NCBI RefSeq assembly: GCF_005886345.1
Contig: NZ_PNEC01000002.1
Location: forward strand, 1 to 64,000
Length of the DNA: 64,000 bases
Origin: Pseudoalteromonas phenolica
GTDB taxonomy: Bacteria; Pseudomonadota; Gammaproteobacteria; Enterobacterales; Alteromonadaceae
Direction: 5' to 3'
The notes beneath the pieces were generated by a model. It was not told where the DNA came from. It saw only the letters and a program-made list of their open reading frames with translations, and searched no databases. Of this stretch, positions 27,817 to 37,929 are shown piece by piece. The first letter of the stretch is position 1; each line of letters starts with the position of its first letter. The position numbers and the translations under genes are program-made.

Positions 27817-29916
27817 CTATTGTCCGACTGAGCTTACAATTTTGATTTGTCTTTCATCTGGTACTTCTTGATAAGACATCACACGAAGACCTGGGATCGT
27901 ATGTTTGACAAATCTTGAAAGCACACTTCTTAGCATTCCTGAGGTAAGAAGGATGGATGGGTCACCTAGCATTTCTTGCGTTTGGTGCGCTTCTCTTAAT
28001 GAAGTTTGAAGTCGCTCCGCAAGGCCTGGCTCAATTCCAGCCCCTTCATCACCTGCGTTCTGAAGTGACTGATGCAACATCTGTTCCAACTCAGGCGCCA
28101 ATGTTATGACAGGGATTTCATCTGCACCACCAACGGCATCCTGAACGATGAGTCTGCGGAGTGAAATTCTCACAGCGGAGGTTAAAACATCAGGGTCTTG
28201 ACTACGCGGACCATACTCAACAAGGGTCTGAACGATAGAGCGCATATCACGAATTGCAACTCCTTCATTCAGTAAGTTTTGTAGTACTTTTACAATCGTC
28301 GTCAGCGGAAGAATATCTGGTACTAAGCCTTCTACTAAGCGAGGGTGAGACTTAGCAAGTATATCGAGTAAGTTTTGAACTTCTTCATGCCCTAATAACA
28401 GCGAGGCATTATTTGTTAGTAATTGACTAATATGCGTTGCAACTACGGTTGCAGCATCTACAACCGTATAACCTAATGAATGCGCTTCATCTTTCTGCTC
28501 TGGCTTAATCCAAACCGCTTCTAAACCAAAAGCAGGATCTGTCGTTGCGACACCATTAATTGGTCCAAATACTTGACCTGGATTTATTGCAAGTTCATCA
28601 CCATGCTTAAGCTCGCCATTACCTGACCCTACACCCATTAGAGTAATACGGTATTCATTTGGGTCTAATTCAAGGTTATCGCGAATATGTACAGGCGGAA
28701 CCAAAAAACCCAGCTCTTGAGAAAGCTTCTTACGCACACCTTTAATGCGGCTTAACAATTCGCCACCTTGCGCCTGATCTACAAGTGGAATTAAACGATA
28801 GCCAACCTCTAAACCAATCACATCGACCGGCTGCACATCGTCCCAGCCCAGCTCTTTTTGATCTTGTTGTTTTGCAGCTACATCTCCACCTTTTGCTTCT
28901 TGCTGAGCCTGCTCTTCATCTGCTTTCGCTTTTTGTTGCTGCGTGTAATAGGCTAAATAACCAAGAAGCGCACCTAAACTTAAAAATGCAATATGTGGCA
29001 TACCCGGTACTAGGCCCATCGTTATTAAAATACCTGCCGCAATATATAGAGACTTTTCATTACCCAGCTGACTCTTAAACTGATCTCCCATGTTATGAGA
29101 TTCATTTTGACGAGTAACTACAATTGCTGTACCAATTGAAAGTAATAAAGAAGGGAGCTGAGCAACTAGACCGTCACCAATAGTAAGTAGCGTGTATACT
29201 TCCATGGCTCTTGAGAATGTTAAGTCGTGTTGGATCATGCCAACAAATAAACCACCAATGATATTGATGGCTAAGATTACAATACCTGCTATGGCATCGC
29301 CTTTTACGAACTTACTGGCACCATCCATTGAACCGTAAAAGTCCGCTTCACGTGTTACTTCGTCTCGGCGTTTACGTGCTTCATCCGCACTAATAAAGCC
29401 TGCATTCAAATCTGCATCGATAGCCATTTGTTTACCAGGCATAGCATCTAATGTGAAACGCGCAGATACTTCAGATATACGACCTGCACCCTTAGTGATT
29501 ACCACAAAGTTAATGATAATCAGGATTAAGAAAACAACCAAACCAACAGCATAGTTACCACCAATAACCACTGAGCCAAATGCTTCAATCACCTTACCAG
29601 CAGCATCTCCACCATTGTGGCCTTCTAGTAATACAACACGGGTACTGGCTACATTCAGGGCTAAACGCATAATAGTGGCAATAAGCAGTACGGCTGGGAA
29701 CATACCGAACTCGAGTGGTTTCATGGTGTAAACAGTGACCAGTAATACTACTAGTGCCAAAGCGATATTAAAGGAGAATAGGATGTCTAAAAGAAATGGA
29801 GGTAAAGGCAAAATTACCATACCCAAAGCCGCAAGAACTAATAATGGTGTTCCGACCCCTTTTGCATAGTCTTTTTTATTCTCATTAAGACCTTGTAAAA
29901 CTGCTTTAAAATCCAT
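27817..29916 (-). CDS. flhA: Flagellar export gate protein FlhA
   Basis: Largest membrane component of the flagellar type III export gate. It has an N-terminal polytopic domain (about eight helices in residues 20-320), the FHIPEP-type cytoplasmic signature region (RFTLDAMPGKQMAIDADLNAG), then a large cytoplasmic cargo/chaperone-docking domain. The 699-residue length is normal. A charged Q/A-rich insertion (about 330-355) separates the membrane and cytoplasmic parts. A strong sigma-54 promoter lies just upstream. Confidence 0.97.
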   Translation of the reverse strand: MDFKAVLQGLNENKKDYAKGVGTPLLVLAALGMVILPLPPFLLDILFSFNIALALVVLLVTVYTMKPLEFGMFPAVLLIATIMRLALNVASTRVVLLEGHNGGDAAGKVIEAFGSVVIGGNYAVGLVVFLILIIINFVVITKGAGRISEVSARFTLDAMPGKQMAIDADLNAGFISADEARKRRDEVTREADFYGSMDGASKFVKGDAIAGIVILAINIIGGLFVGMIQHDLTFSRAMEVYTLLTIGDGLVAQLPSLLLSIGTAIVVTRQNESHNMGDQFKSQLGNEKSLYIAAGILITMGLVPGMPHIAFLSLGALLGYLAYYTQQQKAKADEEQAQQEAKGGDVAAKQQDQKELGWDDVQPVDVIGLEVGYRLIPLVDQAQGGELLSRIKGVRKKLSQELGFLVPPVHIRDNLELDPNEYRITLMGVGSGNGELKHGDELAINPGQVFGPINGVATTDPAFGLEAVWIKPEQKDEAHSLGYTVVDAATVVATHISQLLTNNASLLLGHEEVQNLLDILAKSHPRLVEGLVPDILPLTTIVKVLQNLLNEGVAIRDMRSIVQTLVEYGPRSQDPDVLTSAVRISLRRLIVQDAVGGADEIPVITLAPELEQMLHQSLQNAGDEGAGIEPGLAERLQTSLREAHQTQEMLGDPSILLTSGMLRSVLSRFVKHTIPGLRVMSYQEVPDERQIKIVSSVGQ

Positions 29917-29953
29917 AACTTAAAACTACAAAATATTGACACTGGTCTATCAA

Positions 29954-29969
29954 TGCAATTAGTGAGCCA
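29954..29969 (-). promoter_or_regulatory. Sigma-54 promoter of flhA
   Basis: On the minus strand TGGCTCACTAATTGCA gives GG-N10-GC and the full TTGCA -12 element. It is centred about 45 bases upstream of flhA, predicting a leader of about 25 bases. It lies within the flhB-flhA gap. Confidence 0.75.
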
Positions 29970-29981
29970 GAAAGGTCTCGT

Positions 29982-31112
29982 TTAATGCTTTACATCATCC
30001 GGAATTGGTAAGTTATTGCTGAGCTTTGTCGGCCTTCGACCACGACCTTTTTGAAAGCGTTTAAGCTGAAATACATAGGCTAGTACCTGTGCAACCGCTG
30101 TAAATAGCTTATCTGGGATTTGCTCTCCAACTTCAGTAGTGTGATAGAGCGAACGGGTTAAGATTGGAGATTCTAGAATTGGAACTTCATTGCCTTTCGC
30201 TATTTTTCTTATTTGCATAGCTAATTCATCGACACCTTTAGCCAACACTATTGGCGCACCTGCTTTTTCAGTATCATATTTCAATGCCACTGAATAGTGA
30301 GTCGGGTTTGTAACGACGACATCGGCATCTGGTACATCCTGCATCATACGCCTTTGTGACATCTCTCGCTGCGTTCGACGAATTCGAGCTTTTATTTGTG
30401 GGTCACCTTCAGAGTTTTTGTACTCATCTTTGACTTCTTGCAAAGTCATTTTCAATTGTTTGTGGTGATTATAACTTTGATAAGGCGCATCTATTGCTGA
30501 GATGATTATCATAGTGCAACAAAGTGCTAAAAACATCCAAGCTAATATCTCTAGAGCGTGAATAATCGAACTTGGGATCTGCTCTATGCTCAGATGTAAA
30601 ATCTCATAAAAGAATATCTGAATTAGTAAAATAGCAAAGCCAGCCACTAAAACAAATTTCAATATTGACTTGACTAGCTCGATAGCGGCTTGAGGACCCA
30701 GCATACGCTTTATCCCCTTCATGGGAGACATTTTACTTGCTTTAGGGGCTGCGGCTTGCCAGCTAAAGTTAAACCCTCCTAGTAAAGTATTGCCAACAAT
30801 TCCAGCAATCGAGATTATGAAAACAAACATCGCCAGAGGAAAAAATAGTTCTGAGAACATTTCCCCCCAAACGGAAAACATCTTTGTTGTATCATAAGTT
30901 TCATTGCGATTTAAGGTAAGTCCCCGGCCCATAATGTTAAACAAGCCTTTAGCGATTGCAGGGCCATAGAGTAAAAGTGCAATAGCTGAAAAAATCAGTA
31001 CAAAAGCAGTGCCCAGCTCTTTTGAGCGGGCAACTTGACCTTTTTTTCTGGATTCACGGATCTTTTTGTCAGTAGGCTCTTCAGTCCTCTCTTGACCTGA
31101 ATCTTCTGCCAT
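29982..31112 (-). CDS. flhB: Flagellar export switch protein FlhB
   Basis: Export-gate protein that changes substrate specificity from hook to filament subunits. N-terminal membrane domain with four helices, and a cytoplasmic domain with the self-cleavage site NPTH in VVVTNPTHYSVALKY (about residue 270). The start region ESGQERTEEPTDKKIRESRKKGQVARSKE is classic but here begins MAEDSGQERTEEPT. Length 376 aa. It starts 4 bases after fliR. Confidence 0.97.
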   Translation of the reverse strand: MAEDSGQERTEEPTDKKIRESRKKGQVARSKELGTAFVLIFSAIALLLYGPAIAKGLFNIMGRGLTLNRNETYDTTKMFSVWGEMFSELFFPLAMFVFIISIAGIVGNTLLGGFNFSWQAAAPKASKMSPMKGIKRMLGPQAAIELVKSILKFVLVAGFAILLIQIFFYEILHLSIEQIPSSIIHALEILAWMFLALCCTMIIISAIDAPYQSYNHHKQLKMTLQEVKDEYKNSEGDPQIKARIRRTQREMSQRRMMQDVPDADVVVTNPTHYSVALKYDTEKAGAPIVLAKGVDELAMQIRKIAKGNEVPILESPILTRSLYHTTEVGEQIPDKLFTAVAQVLAYVFQLKRFQKGRGRRPTKLSNNLPIPDDVKH

Positions 31113-31115
31113 AAT

Positions 31116-31895
31116 TTACACCGTACACCCGATTAAATTACACAATAATTCTGTCATTTTAAGCCACTGGTATTCATACTGCACAATAAAGTTACCCAAT
31201 GTAGCCCAAATAATCATTAAACCAGCAACAAGCGTAAAGGCAAAACCTACAGAGAAAATATTCATTTGCGGTGCCGCTCTAGTCATAATGCCGAAAGAAA
31301 GATTAATCACTAACATTGCAGTTAAAGGAGCAAGTGAAAGAGCTAATGCCGTTGCAAACATCCATCCCCCCCAATTAATTATTTGCCAGTAATTATCAAC
31401 TGACCAGGTAAACTCACCGATAGGAATACTTTCAAAACTATAAAGTACCATCTGGATCATCATTAAATGACCATTAAAGACAAAGAACAAAAGAGTCGAT
31501 AGTATCAAATAAAACTGACCTACAGCAGGAACGCTCAAGCCATTCGCAGGATCAACTACAGACGCAAACCCTAAACCAGTTTGCATTGCGAGTATCTGGC
31601 CTGCAACTATAAAAGTATTGAGCAACAACATCGAAGCAAAACCTATAGCGAATCCAATTATCATTTCCTCAATAACCACTAATACCATGGCAAAAGAAAA
31701 TAAATTCGTAAATTGAGTTTTTGGTAGCATAGGCATTGCTGCAAATGTAATGACAACACAAAGTGCTAACTTAATACGAGTCGGAACACTTTTAGCTCCA
31801 AGGCCAGCCATGATCATCATCATGCTTGTGACTCTGACTAGGGGAAGAAGAAAGTCACTTAGCCACTGAATCACAATAGAAAATGTAAACTCCAT
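31116..31895 (-). CDS. fliR: Flagellar export gate protein FliR
   Basis: Polytopic membrane protein (259 aa) of the FliPQR export gate. Conserved segments include LPLVRVTSMMMIMAGLGAKSVPTRIKLAL, QILAMQTGLGFASVVDP and NLSFGIMTRAAPQMNIFSVGF. It follows fliQ by one base. Confidence 0.95.
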   Translation of the reverse strand: MEFTFSIVIQWLSDFLLPLVRVTSMMMIMAGLGAKSVPTRIKLALCVVITFAAMPMLPKTQFTNLFSFAMVLVVIEEMIIGFAIGFASMLLLNTFIVAGQILAMQTGLGFASVVDPANGLSVPAVGQFYLILSTLLFFVFNGHLMMIQMVLYSFESIPIGEFTWSVDNYWQIINWGGWMFATALALSLAPLTAMLVINLSFGIMTRAAPQMNIFSVGFAFTLVAGLMIIWATLGNFIVQYEYQWLKMTELLCNLIGCTV

Positions 31896-31896
31896 T

Positions 31897-32166
31897 TTAA
31901 CCTGCTATTTCAGGAATTTGCATTACCAAGCTTTGAAAATAGTCCATTAGCACTTGTGTAATCCAGTGCCCCCCGAATATTAAGGCTGTAATTGTGATAA
32001 TTAGACGAGGCAAAAAACTTAGCGTTTGTTCATTAATCGAAGTCGCGGCCTGGAAAACGGCAACAACCAAGCCGATCAATAGGCCTGGTAACACTATTGC
32101 TGATACAAGTTTGATAACAATAAATAAAGAATTACTTAATATACCGACAAAAACTTCAGGTTCCAT
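31897..32166 (-). CDS. fliQ: Flagellar export gate protein FliQ
   Basis: 89-residue two-helix membrane protein of the export gate. The LPGLLIGLVVAVFQAATSINEQTLSFLPR core is characteristic. It lies between fliP and fliR with one-base gaps. Confidence 0.95.
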   Translation of the reverse strand: MEPEVFVGILSNSLFIVIKLVSAIVLPGLLIGLVVAVFQAATSINEQTLSFLPRLIITITALIFGGHWITQVLMDYFQSLVMQIPEIAG

Positions 32167-32167
32167 A

Positions 32168-32908
32168 TCAGACTCCTAAGCCGAAGCTTCGCGCCAGTGT
32201 TCCCATGACTAACCCCCAGCCATCAACTAAGACAAATAGCATTATCTTAAACGGCAGTGCAACAATCATGGGCGATAACATCATCATACCCATGGCCATC
32301 AAGACACTAGCAACAACAAGATCTACTATCAAAAAAGGGATGAAAAACATAAACCCGATAATAAAAGCTGTTTGTAATTCACTCGTTACGAATGCCGGAA
32401 TGATTACTACAAATGGCGTATCTTCTGGGCTATCTAACTTGTCATATCCCGCAATTTTTGCAAACGTTTCTAAATCTTTAATCCTCGTCTGTGACAGCAT
32501 AAACGCTTTTATAGGCTCTTTCGCTTCTTGAAGCGCTTGAATTGAAGTCATTTGTTCATTCAAATAGGGCTGTACAGCCCTGTCATTTATTTGCGAAAAA
32601 ATAGGTGCCATGATGAAGAATGTCATAAATAGTGACATGCCGAGTAATATTTGATTTGAAGGAGATTGTTGTAAACCTATCGCCTGCCTAAGTATGGCTA
32701 ACACAACTATAATTCGAGTAAAAGACGTCATCATTATCACTGCGGCAGGAATAAAGCTCATCGCTGTCATAATAGCGAGAACTTGGAGTGTTACCGAGTA
32801 TTCCTGTGAGCCATCAGGATTCGTTGTAACACTGAGCGCTTCAATCCCCTCAGCACCTGCAAAAGGAGAAATAAATAGCAACGCTGCCAGTAAAAAAAGT
32901 TTAGTCAT
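32168..32908 (-). CDS. fliP: Flagellar export gate protein FliP
   Basis: 246 residues with an N-terminal signal peptide (cleavage near AGAEG), as usual for FliP, followed by four helices. Conserved stretches are [32 protein letters not shown] and [23 protein letters not shown]. It overlaps fliO by 8 bases. Confidence 0.96.
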   Translation of the reverse strand: MTKLFLLAALLFISPFAGAEGIEALSVTTNPDGSQEYSVTLQVLAIMTAMSFIPAAVIMMTSFTRIIVVLAILRQAIGLQQSPSNQILLGMSLFMTFFIMAPIFSQINDRAVQPYLNEQMTSIQALQEAKEPIKAFMLSQTRIKDLETFAKIAGYDKLDSPEDTPFVVIIPAFVTSELQTAFIIGFMFFIPFLIVDLVVASVLMAMGMMMLSPMIVALPFKIMLFVLVDGWGLVMGTLARSFGLGV

Positions 32909-33299
32909 CTGTATTGTTCTTCTTATTCGTTGGCATCATAAAGCGGCTTAGCTCTTTAGCAAAAACTGGGGCATTTTGCTCACTTAGAGGCGTTTCAAGC
33001 TGATAAAGATAATTGATATTTTGTGACGTTACGCCGAGCAAATGATGTTTCCCATCGAGCTCAATCACCATGAGTCGCTCTCTATTGCCAAGCGGAAAAC
33101 TTCGCACGACCTTAAAATCTGGACTGCTACCTAGGTTTGGATTAAGTCTTTTCAACAAAATAGCCATACCTACAATTAAGCCTATCACTAATAAAAGCGA
33201 TAGGCTCATAGATATTAAATCTTTACTCAAACCAAAATTACTAGACTCGGCAAACGCTGCACTTGAATAAAACGCCAAGCCCAACACTATTTTCTTCAT
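32901..33299 (-). CDS. fliO: Flagellar export assembly protein FliO
   Basis: 132-residue protein that helps assemble the FliP ring. A signal-like N-terminus is followed by one membrane helix ([21 protein letters not shown]) and a small cytoplasmic domain with the FliO pattern [28 protein letters not shown]. It overlaps fliN at the start and fliP at the end. Confidence 0.92.
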   Translation of the reverse strand: MKKIVLGLAFYSSAAFAESSNFGLSKDLISMSLSLLLVIGLIVGMAILLKRLNPNLGSSPDFKVVRSFPLGNRERLMVIELDGKHHLLGVTSQNINYLYQLETPLSEQNAPVFAKELSRFMMPTNKKNNTDD

Positions 33300-33694
33300 C
33301 GTAACTTCTTAATTCTTTCAACTTGGCTAATGACATCAGTTAGACGAATACCAAACTTGTCGTTTACTACAACAACCTCACCATGCGCAATTAATGTACC
33401 ATTAACTAATACATCTAAAGGCTCACCTGCAACTCGGTCTAACTCAACAACAGAGCCCTGGTTTAATTGCAGTAAATTACGGATGTTGATTTTTGAACGG
33501 CCAACTTCCATCGAAATGGTAACCGGAATATCTAAAATAGTATCAAGTTTTCTTTTTTCTTCTGCAGACAGGTTTTCTGATGAATCTTGTAACTCATCTA
33601 ACTCCGCTACTTCAACATCACCACCTTGGTCCGCACCTTCAGCTTCTGCTAAAGCTGCCGCCCATTCGTCCATAGTATCTTGATCATCGCTCAT
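33296..33694 (-). CDS. fliN: Flagellar motor switch protein FliN
   Basis: C-ring component. The 132-residue protein has an acidic N-terminal tail and a SpoA domain: ILDIPVTISMEVGRSKINIRNLLQLNQGSVVELD and GTLIAHGEVVVVNDKFGIRLTDV. It lies 22 bases downstream of fliM. Confidence 0.97.
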   Translation of the reverse strand: MSDDQDTMDEWAAALAEAEGADQGGDVEVAELDELQDSSENLSAEEKRKLDTILDIPVTISMEVGRSKINIRNLLQLNQGSVVELDRVAGEPLDVLVNGTLIAHGEVVVVNDKFGIRLTDVISQVERIKKLR

Positions 33695-33716
33695 AACTTA
33701 AACCTAATAGTTAACC

Positions 33717-34811
33717 TTACCAATCTAAATCTACACCCTCAGATAGGTGTAGATCTTCCTCTAACTCTGCAAGTTCAGCATCAGAGTCTAATTTTTTACC
33801 ACCTTTGGTAAATACATGTAGCTCAGACTTAACAGACTCAGGGCGTTTAATTTTTTCACTTATTTGTAATGCAACATTATCTCTAGAGCGGCCCATCTTA
33901 GCTCTAAAGGTTGGTAAATCTTCAACAAATACCGTAATGTGCTCTGGCATTTCAACAGGTATTACATCGCCAGCTTTCAGGCTCATCACCTGTTCTAAAC
34001 TTAAATCAACTTCTAACAGTTGAGTAGAAAGCTCAACTTCTACATCCATGATCTCATCTCTGAGCGCTTTACTCCATCGTAAATCAGTATCCTCAGTGTC
34101 TGACTGAACACCTGCATCTAGTAATTCACGAATAGGCTCTAACATTGAGTAAGGTAATGAGATATGGAAATCACCACCACCACCATCAAGTTCTATATGA
34201 AACGAGCTAATTACTACCACTTCTGTAGGGCTAACAATGTTTGCCATTGCAGGGTTAACTTCTGAATCTAAGTATTCAAAAGATACATCCATGACCGGAG
34301 CCCATGCCTCTTTGTAATCCTCAAAAATGATTTTAAGTAGCATTTGAACAATACGACGTTCGGTCGGTGTAAATTCTCGCCCTTCGATTTTGGCGTGATA
34401 ACGACCATCACCACCAAAGAAGTTATCTACCAAAATAAAAACGAGCCTTGCTTCCATGGTAATTAGACCTGTGCCTTTAAGCGGTCTAAACCTCACCATG
34501 TTCAAGCTGGTTGGTACAAACAAGGTATGAATATACTCGCCAAACTTAAGCATTTGAACACCGTTAATCGACACTTCAGCTGTTCGGCGCATCATATTAA
34601 ATAAGCTGATCCGCATATGACGGGCAAATCGTTCATTTACGATTTCCAAGGTCGGCATTCGACCACGAACGATTCGGTCTTGAGACGAGAAATCGTATTG
34701 TAAAGCACCAGAGGAGGATTCTAATTCCCCGTCTTCGACTTCATCTTCCTCAACTTCATCAACACCATGTAAGAGCGCATCAATTTCGTCTTGTGATAAT
34801 AAATCGCTCAC
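33717..34811 (-). CDS. fliM: Flagellar motor switch protein FliM
   Basis: C-ring protein that binds CheY-P through its N-terminal peptide (MSDLLSQDEIDALLHG, containing the LSQxEIDALL motif). The middle domain and a C-terminal SpoA domain (VELSTQLLEVDLSLEQVMSLKAGDVIPVEMPE) follow. 364 residues. The gene overlaps no neighbour but is closely spaced with fliL and fliN. Confidence 0.97.
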   Translation of the reverse strand: MSDLLSQDEIDALLHGVDEVEEDEVEDGELESSSGALQYDFSSQDRIVRGRMPTLEIVNERFARHMRISLFNMMRRTAEVSINGVQMLKFGEYIHTLFVPTSLNMVRFRPLKGTGLITMEARLVFILVDNFFGGDGRYHAKIEGREFTPTERRIVQMLLKIIFEDYKEAWAPVMDVSFEYLDSEVNPAMANIVSPTEVVVISSFHIELDGGGGDFHISLPYSMLEPIRELLDAGVQSDTEDTDLRWSKALRDEIMDVEVELSTQLLEVDLSLEQVMSLKAGDVIPVEMPEHITVFVEDLPTFRAKMGRSRDNVALQISEKIKRPESVKSELHVFTKGGKKLDSDAELAELEEDLHLSEGVDLDW

Positions 34812-34821
34812 TCAGCCCTCA

Positions 34822-35346
34822 CTACTGCATGACAAAGCCGGTAAATAATACCCGCTCTATAACTTTACTACCTTCAACAGCTTCCATCGCAGCTTGCACT
34901 TTATCTAAAGCAGTTAAACGAATAGTTTCTTTACCAGCTGACGTACTTAACTCATCGGCTGTTGTAGCTGAAAGTACACCTAGTAATGTGCTCTCAATTA
35001 ATGGAATATGCTGTTTAGCTACTTCTTCATTAACATCACCACGCACAAGCAGTTGAACTTTTATTTGCACTACTCTGTCTCTACTTGCACCTGGTACATT
35101 AAAAATAAATGGTCGTGGCATAGCGACATATAATGCAGTGCCAAGTTCTGCACCTGATGACTCTGAGACCTTTTCTTCTGCGACGGTTTCTTCTGCTAAC
35201 GTTTCAGCTTGCTCTTCATCACCTGAGAGAAACAAAAATGCCCCTACACCACCAAGTATTAGAATGACAGCTGCTGCAATAATGATGATAAGCTTCTTTT
35301 TACCACCACCAGACTCTTCTATTTCTAAATCAGTTTCTTCAGCCAT
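34822..35346 (-). CDS. fliL: Flagellar basal body-associated protein FliL
   Basis: Membrane protein near the stator and motor. 174 residues with a short charged cytoplasmic head, one helix (KLIIIIAAAVILILGGVGAFLFL), an acidic periplasmic linker and the conserved domain AMPRPFIFNVPGASRDRVVQIKVQLLVRG. It is placed between fliK and fliM as usual. Confidence 0.94.
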   Translation of the reverse strand: MAEETDLEIEESGGGKKKLIIIIAAAVILILGGVGAFLFLSGDEEQAETLAEETVAEEKVSESSGAELGTALYVAMPRPFIFNVPGASRDRVVQIKVQLLVRGDVNEEVAKQHIPLIESTLLGVLSATTADELSTSAGKETIRLTALDKVQAAMEAVEGSKVIERVLFTGFVMQ

Positions 35347-35398
35347 TGCTGCCCTTTACTTTTGTAATTTACGCTTCTTCATTTAATAGTAGCAGCTG

Positions 35399-37843
35399 TT
35401 AGGCGTAGTAATCTATGCCAGAGTCACTACTCGAAGAATTTGTTCTTGTTTGCTGGCTATTTTGCGCTTGTGATTCAGGATTATCAAGCTTTGAATTGGC
35501 AAGTTCTTGAGCTTCATCAGTACTTTGCTCAGAACTTGAGCCCGAATCTTGTTGAATATTGCTCTCACCTAACTCGATACCTTGCTCTGCAAGCATTTCC
35601 TTAAGTTTCGGCATAGATTGCTCTAGTGCTTCTTTTGCTTGTTGATTTTGTACTACAAAATTAACTTGTGCTTGTTCAGCTTCGCTACGAATACGGATTT
35701 GCATACTGCCAAGTTCTGGTGGATCTAAACGAATTTCAGCTTCTTTATTATTAATATTCAGCATCGCATTCACTTTCTCTTGCAGTGCTTTTACAGCATC
35801 ATTTTTTTGTAAATTGAGTACCTGCCCTTGCATTTGCTCTCCACCCATTCGTTGCGTACTTGATATACTTTGCTGGGTTTGAGCCGTTTGTAGAGCTGTA
35901 TCAAACTGTTTAGCGCTTTGCATGATATCTTGCTCATGCGTGAACTGTGTATTACTTTGCTGAGGAAGTGCGGTAATCGACTTAAAGATATTCTCAGCTT
36001 GAGGACTCAAAGCAGCTTTTCGGGTTGTACCACCTTGCTGTTCTTTTATAAGTGGCATAACGTCCACTTTATCAACAACATCTGTAGTCTCTAATTTAGT
36101 TTGCTCAACGGTAGCTTGGGCCGTTTCTGATAAACTTTGCGCGGTTACCTTGGTACTGTTATAGCTAGGCATTCCTGTTGATGGATTAGCTTGATTTGCT
36201 GAGTTTGTCATAAAATTGACAGCTCTTTCACCTGGCTTTTTACTGTCAGGGTGACTTCCGTCAACCTGTTTAAGCACACTCAATGCTTCTTCAGCACGCT
36301 TTTGCTGAATGTCATTCAAAGAACCATCATCAACTGCTTGCTGCAAAGACTGCTGAAGCGCAGTTTTTTGTTCTGCTGGTAGTGCTTTAATTTGCTGATC
36401 AATATTTCGAGTTTGAGGTTCATTAGGGCTGTTAATGGCTGCGCCTTTATCTAGCAACCTAGATTCAGAAGAAAGTGATACTTTTTCATTTGTTTGAAGA
36501 TCTACAGTTCTCGGGGGACGAGTTCCAGACTCACTTTTTAGTATATCTGCTGATACTTTATTTAATTCTTGCTTACCTTCTTTAGCTTGAATGTCATCAC
36601 CAAATTCAGGACCTACCTGCTGTAAAGGCGTTTTAATTTCTACTTTGCCTGATTGTTCTAGTTTGGATACAGTGTTTAGTTGTTGATCTTGTTTTAAATC
36701 AGTTTTACTACCAGAAACCATCTGCTCTGACGATACATTGGGCACCTCTAGTGCATCTTGTTCAGGTATTGTTTTTTGAGACCTCTGCGCATTCAATTCA
36801 TCTAGTTTCGCTGTTACTTTCTCAGTTACTTGCTTATTTTGCTCAAGCGGCGTTAATCCTAATTTTTCAATCAGTTTAGGTTCTTTGGTATCTGCTGACA
36901 ATTTATCAGCGCCGTCCAAATCTGGCGGAGCAATCTCATCAACTTTTTTATCCACAAGGGTTGAAAGCTTATTATCTTCAGATTGAAACTGTGACAGTAC
37001 ACCTTTCAAAGCTTTTGGTACGGGGGCTAAATGCTGCTTTACTTCAGTACTTTGAGAGGAAGATGCTTGGATCTGTGCCAATAAATCGTTGGTAACTCTC
37101 GCTGCAGAATTTTGGTCTGTATTTTTCTGCTCGACTGGCTGAGTCGGTAACTGACTCATATCAAGTTTTAATGGTGTATCAAGTGCGCCAGGTACTTTTT
37201 TGGGAATTAAAGAGTCATCTAACTTAAGCGCATCATCTAACTGTTCATTGACAGCTTTAGATTTTGAGTCGTCTTCTTGTGGTTGGTGAAGATTACCACC
37301 TATCTGCTGTTCAGGTTGCGTTTTTACTTGCCCGCCCTGCTCTAGGTTTTTTTTATCCGTTTGAGCAAAACCGTCAAGTTGATTTAATTCTGCGTTAGTT
37401 TGCTGCTGCGAGTTGCTTTCTGAGTTATGACTACCTGTTTGGAATTGAGTTACTTTAACTTGGGCACTTGTATCTAGAGTTTCATCCGTACTTTTTGAAG
37501 CGTCAAGGTCAGGTTTGTTGTTTACTGAAGAATTATTAGGTTGGTGAAGGTTACCACCAATTTGCTGTTCCGGTTTATGCGTAAGCTCGTTTAAATTTTT
37601 CGCTTCAGGTGCATCACTCTCTCTATCATTCGGCTGATGAAGGTTTCCACCAATTTGCTGCTCCGGTGATTGCTCCTGCGTACCTTCTAACTTTTCGTAT
37701 TTGGTATTATCTCTTGCAGCTTGCTCAGCACGCTCTAGCTCTGAAAAAAACGCATTTTTATCTGCCTGCTCTTTATCACTAGCAAATCGCGCTTTTTCAG
37801 CTTGGCTCAATTTTAGATCCACTTCTAAATTTAAATTAAGCAT
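35399..37843 (-). CDS. fliK: Flagellar hook-length control protein FliK
   Basis: Molecular ruler secreted through the hook, which triggers the FlhB specificity switch. 814 residues, long for the family. The bulk is low-complexity Q/S/D/K-rich sequence. The C-terminal domain is the standard FliK core (EAEIRLDPPELGSMQIRIR, then VVQNQQAKEALEQSMPKLKEML, about residues 690-760), followed by a Q/S tail. The N-terminal part contains three copies of the 12-residue motif PEQQIGGNLHQP (residues 60-71, 91-102, 177-188), reported separately. A sigma-54 promoter lies upstream, so fliK probably heads the fliKLMNOPQR-flhB transcript. Confidence 0.9.
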   Translation of the reverse strand: MLNLNLEVDLKLSQAEKARFASDKEQADKNAFFSELERAEQAARDNTKYEKLEGTQEQSPEQQIGGNLHQPNDRESDAPEAKNLNELTHKPEQQIGGNLHQPNNSSVNNKPDLDASKSTDETLDTSAQVKVTQFQTGSHNSESNSQQQTNAELNQLDGFAQTDKKNLEQGGQVKTQPEQQIGGNLHQPQEDDSKSKAVNEQLDDALKLDDSLIPKKVPGALDTPLKLDMSQLPTQPVEQKNTDQNSAARVTNDLLAQIQASSSQSTEVKQHLAPVPKALKGVLSQFQSEDNKLSTLVDKKVDEIAPPDLDGADKLSADTKEPKLIEKLGLTPLEQNKQVTEKVTAKLDELNAQRSQKTIPEQDALEVPNVSSEQMVSGSKTDLKQDQQLNTVSKLEQSGKVEIKTPLQQVGPEFGDDIQAKEGKQELNKVSADILKSESGTRPPRTVDLQTNEKVSLSSESRLLDKGAAINSPNEPQTRNIDQQIKALPAEQKTALQQSLQQAVDDGSLNDIQQKRAEEALSVLKQVDGSHPDSKKPGERAVNFMTNSANQANPSTGMPSYNSTKVTAQSLSETAQATVEQTKLETTDVVDKVDVMPLIKEQQGGTTRKAALSPQAENIFKSITALPQQSNTQFTHEQDIMQSAKQFDTALQTAQTQQSISSTQRMGGEQMQGQVLNLQKNDAVKALQEKVNAMLNINNKEAEIRLDPPELGSMQIRIRSEAEQAQVNFVVQNQQAKEALEQSMPKLKEMLAEQGIELGESNIQQDSGSSSEQSTDEAQELANSKLDNPESQAQNSQQTRTNSSSSDSGIDYYA
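37280..37666 (-). repeat. Three in-frame copies of a 36-base coding repeat in fliK
   Basis: Copies at 37631-37666, 37538-37573 and 37280-37315 each encode PEQQIGGNLHQP exactly. The DNA copies differ at synonymous positions (for example CCGGT/CAGGT endings), so the peptide rather than the DNA appears conserved. Confidence 0.85.
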
Positions 37844-37911
37844 ATCTACACCTTTTCAGAGCGGCAATCGTAAGCCGCATTAATCTTCGATTCTTTACTT
37901 TGTAAAATAAA

Positions 37912-37927
37912 AGCAATAATTGCGCCA
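37912..37927 (-). promoter_or_regulatory. Sigma-54 promoter of fliK operon
   Basis: On the minus strand TGGCGCAATTATTGCT has GG-N10-GC with a complete TTGCT -12 element. It begins 2 bases after the fliJ stop and predicts a leader of about 57 bases. That leader contains a small GCGGC/GCCGC hairpin at 37861-37878. Confidence 0.75.
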
Positions 37928-37929
37928 AG

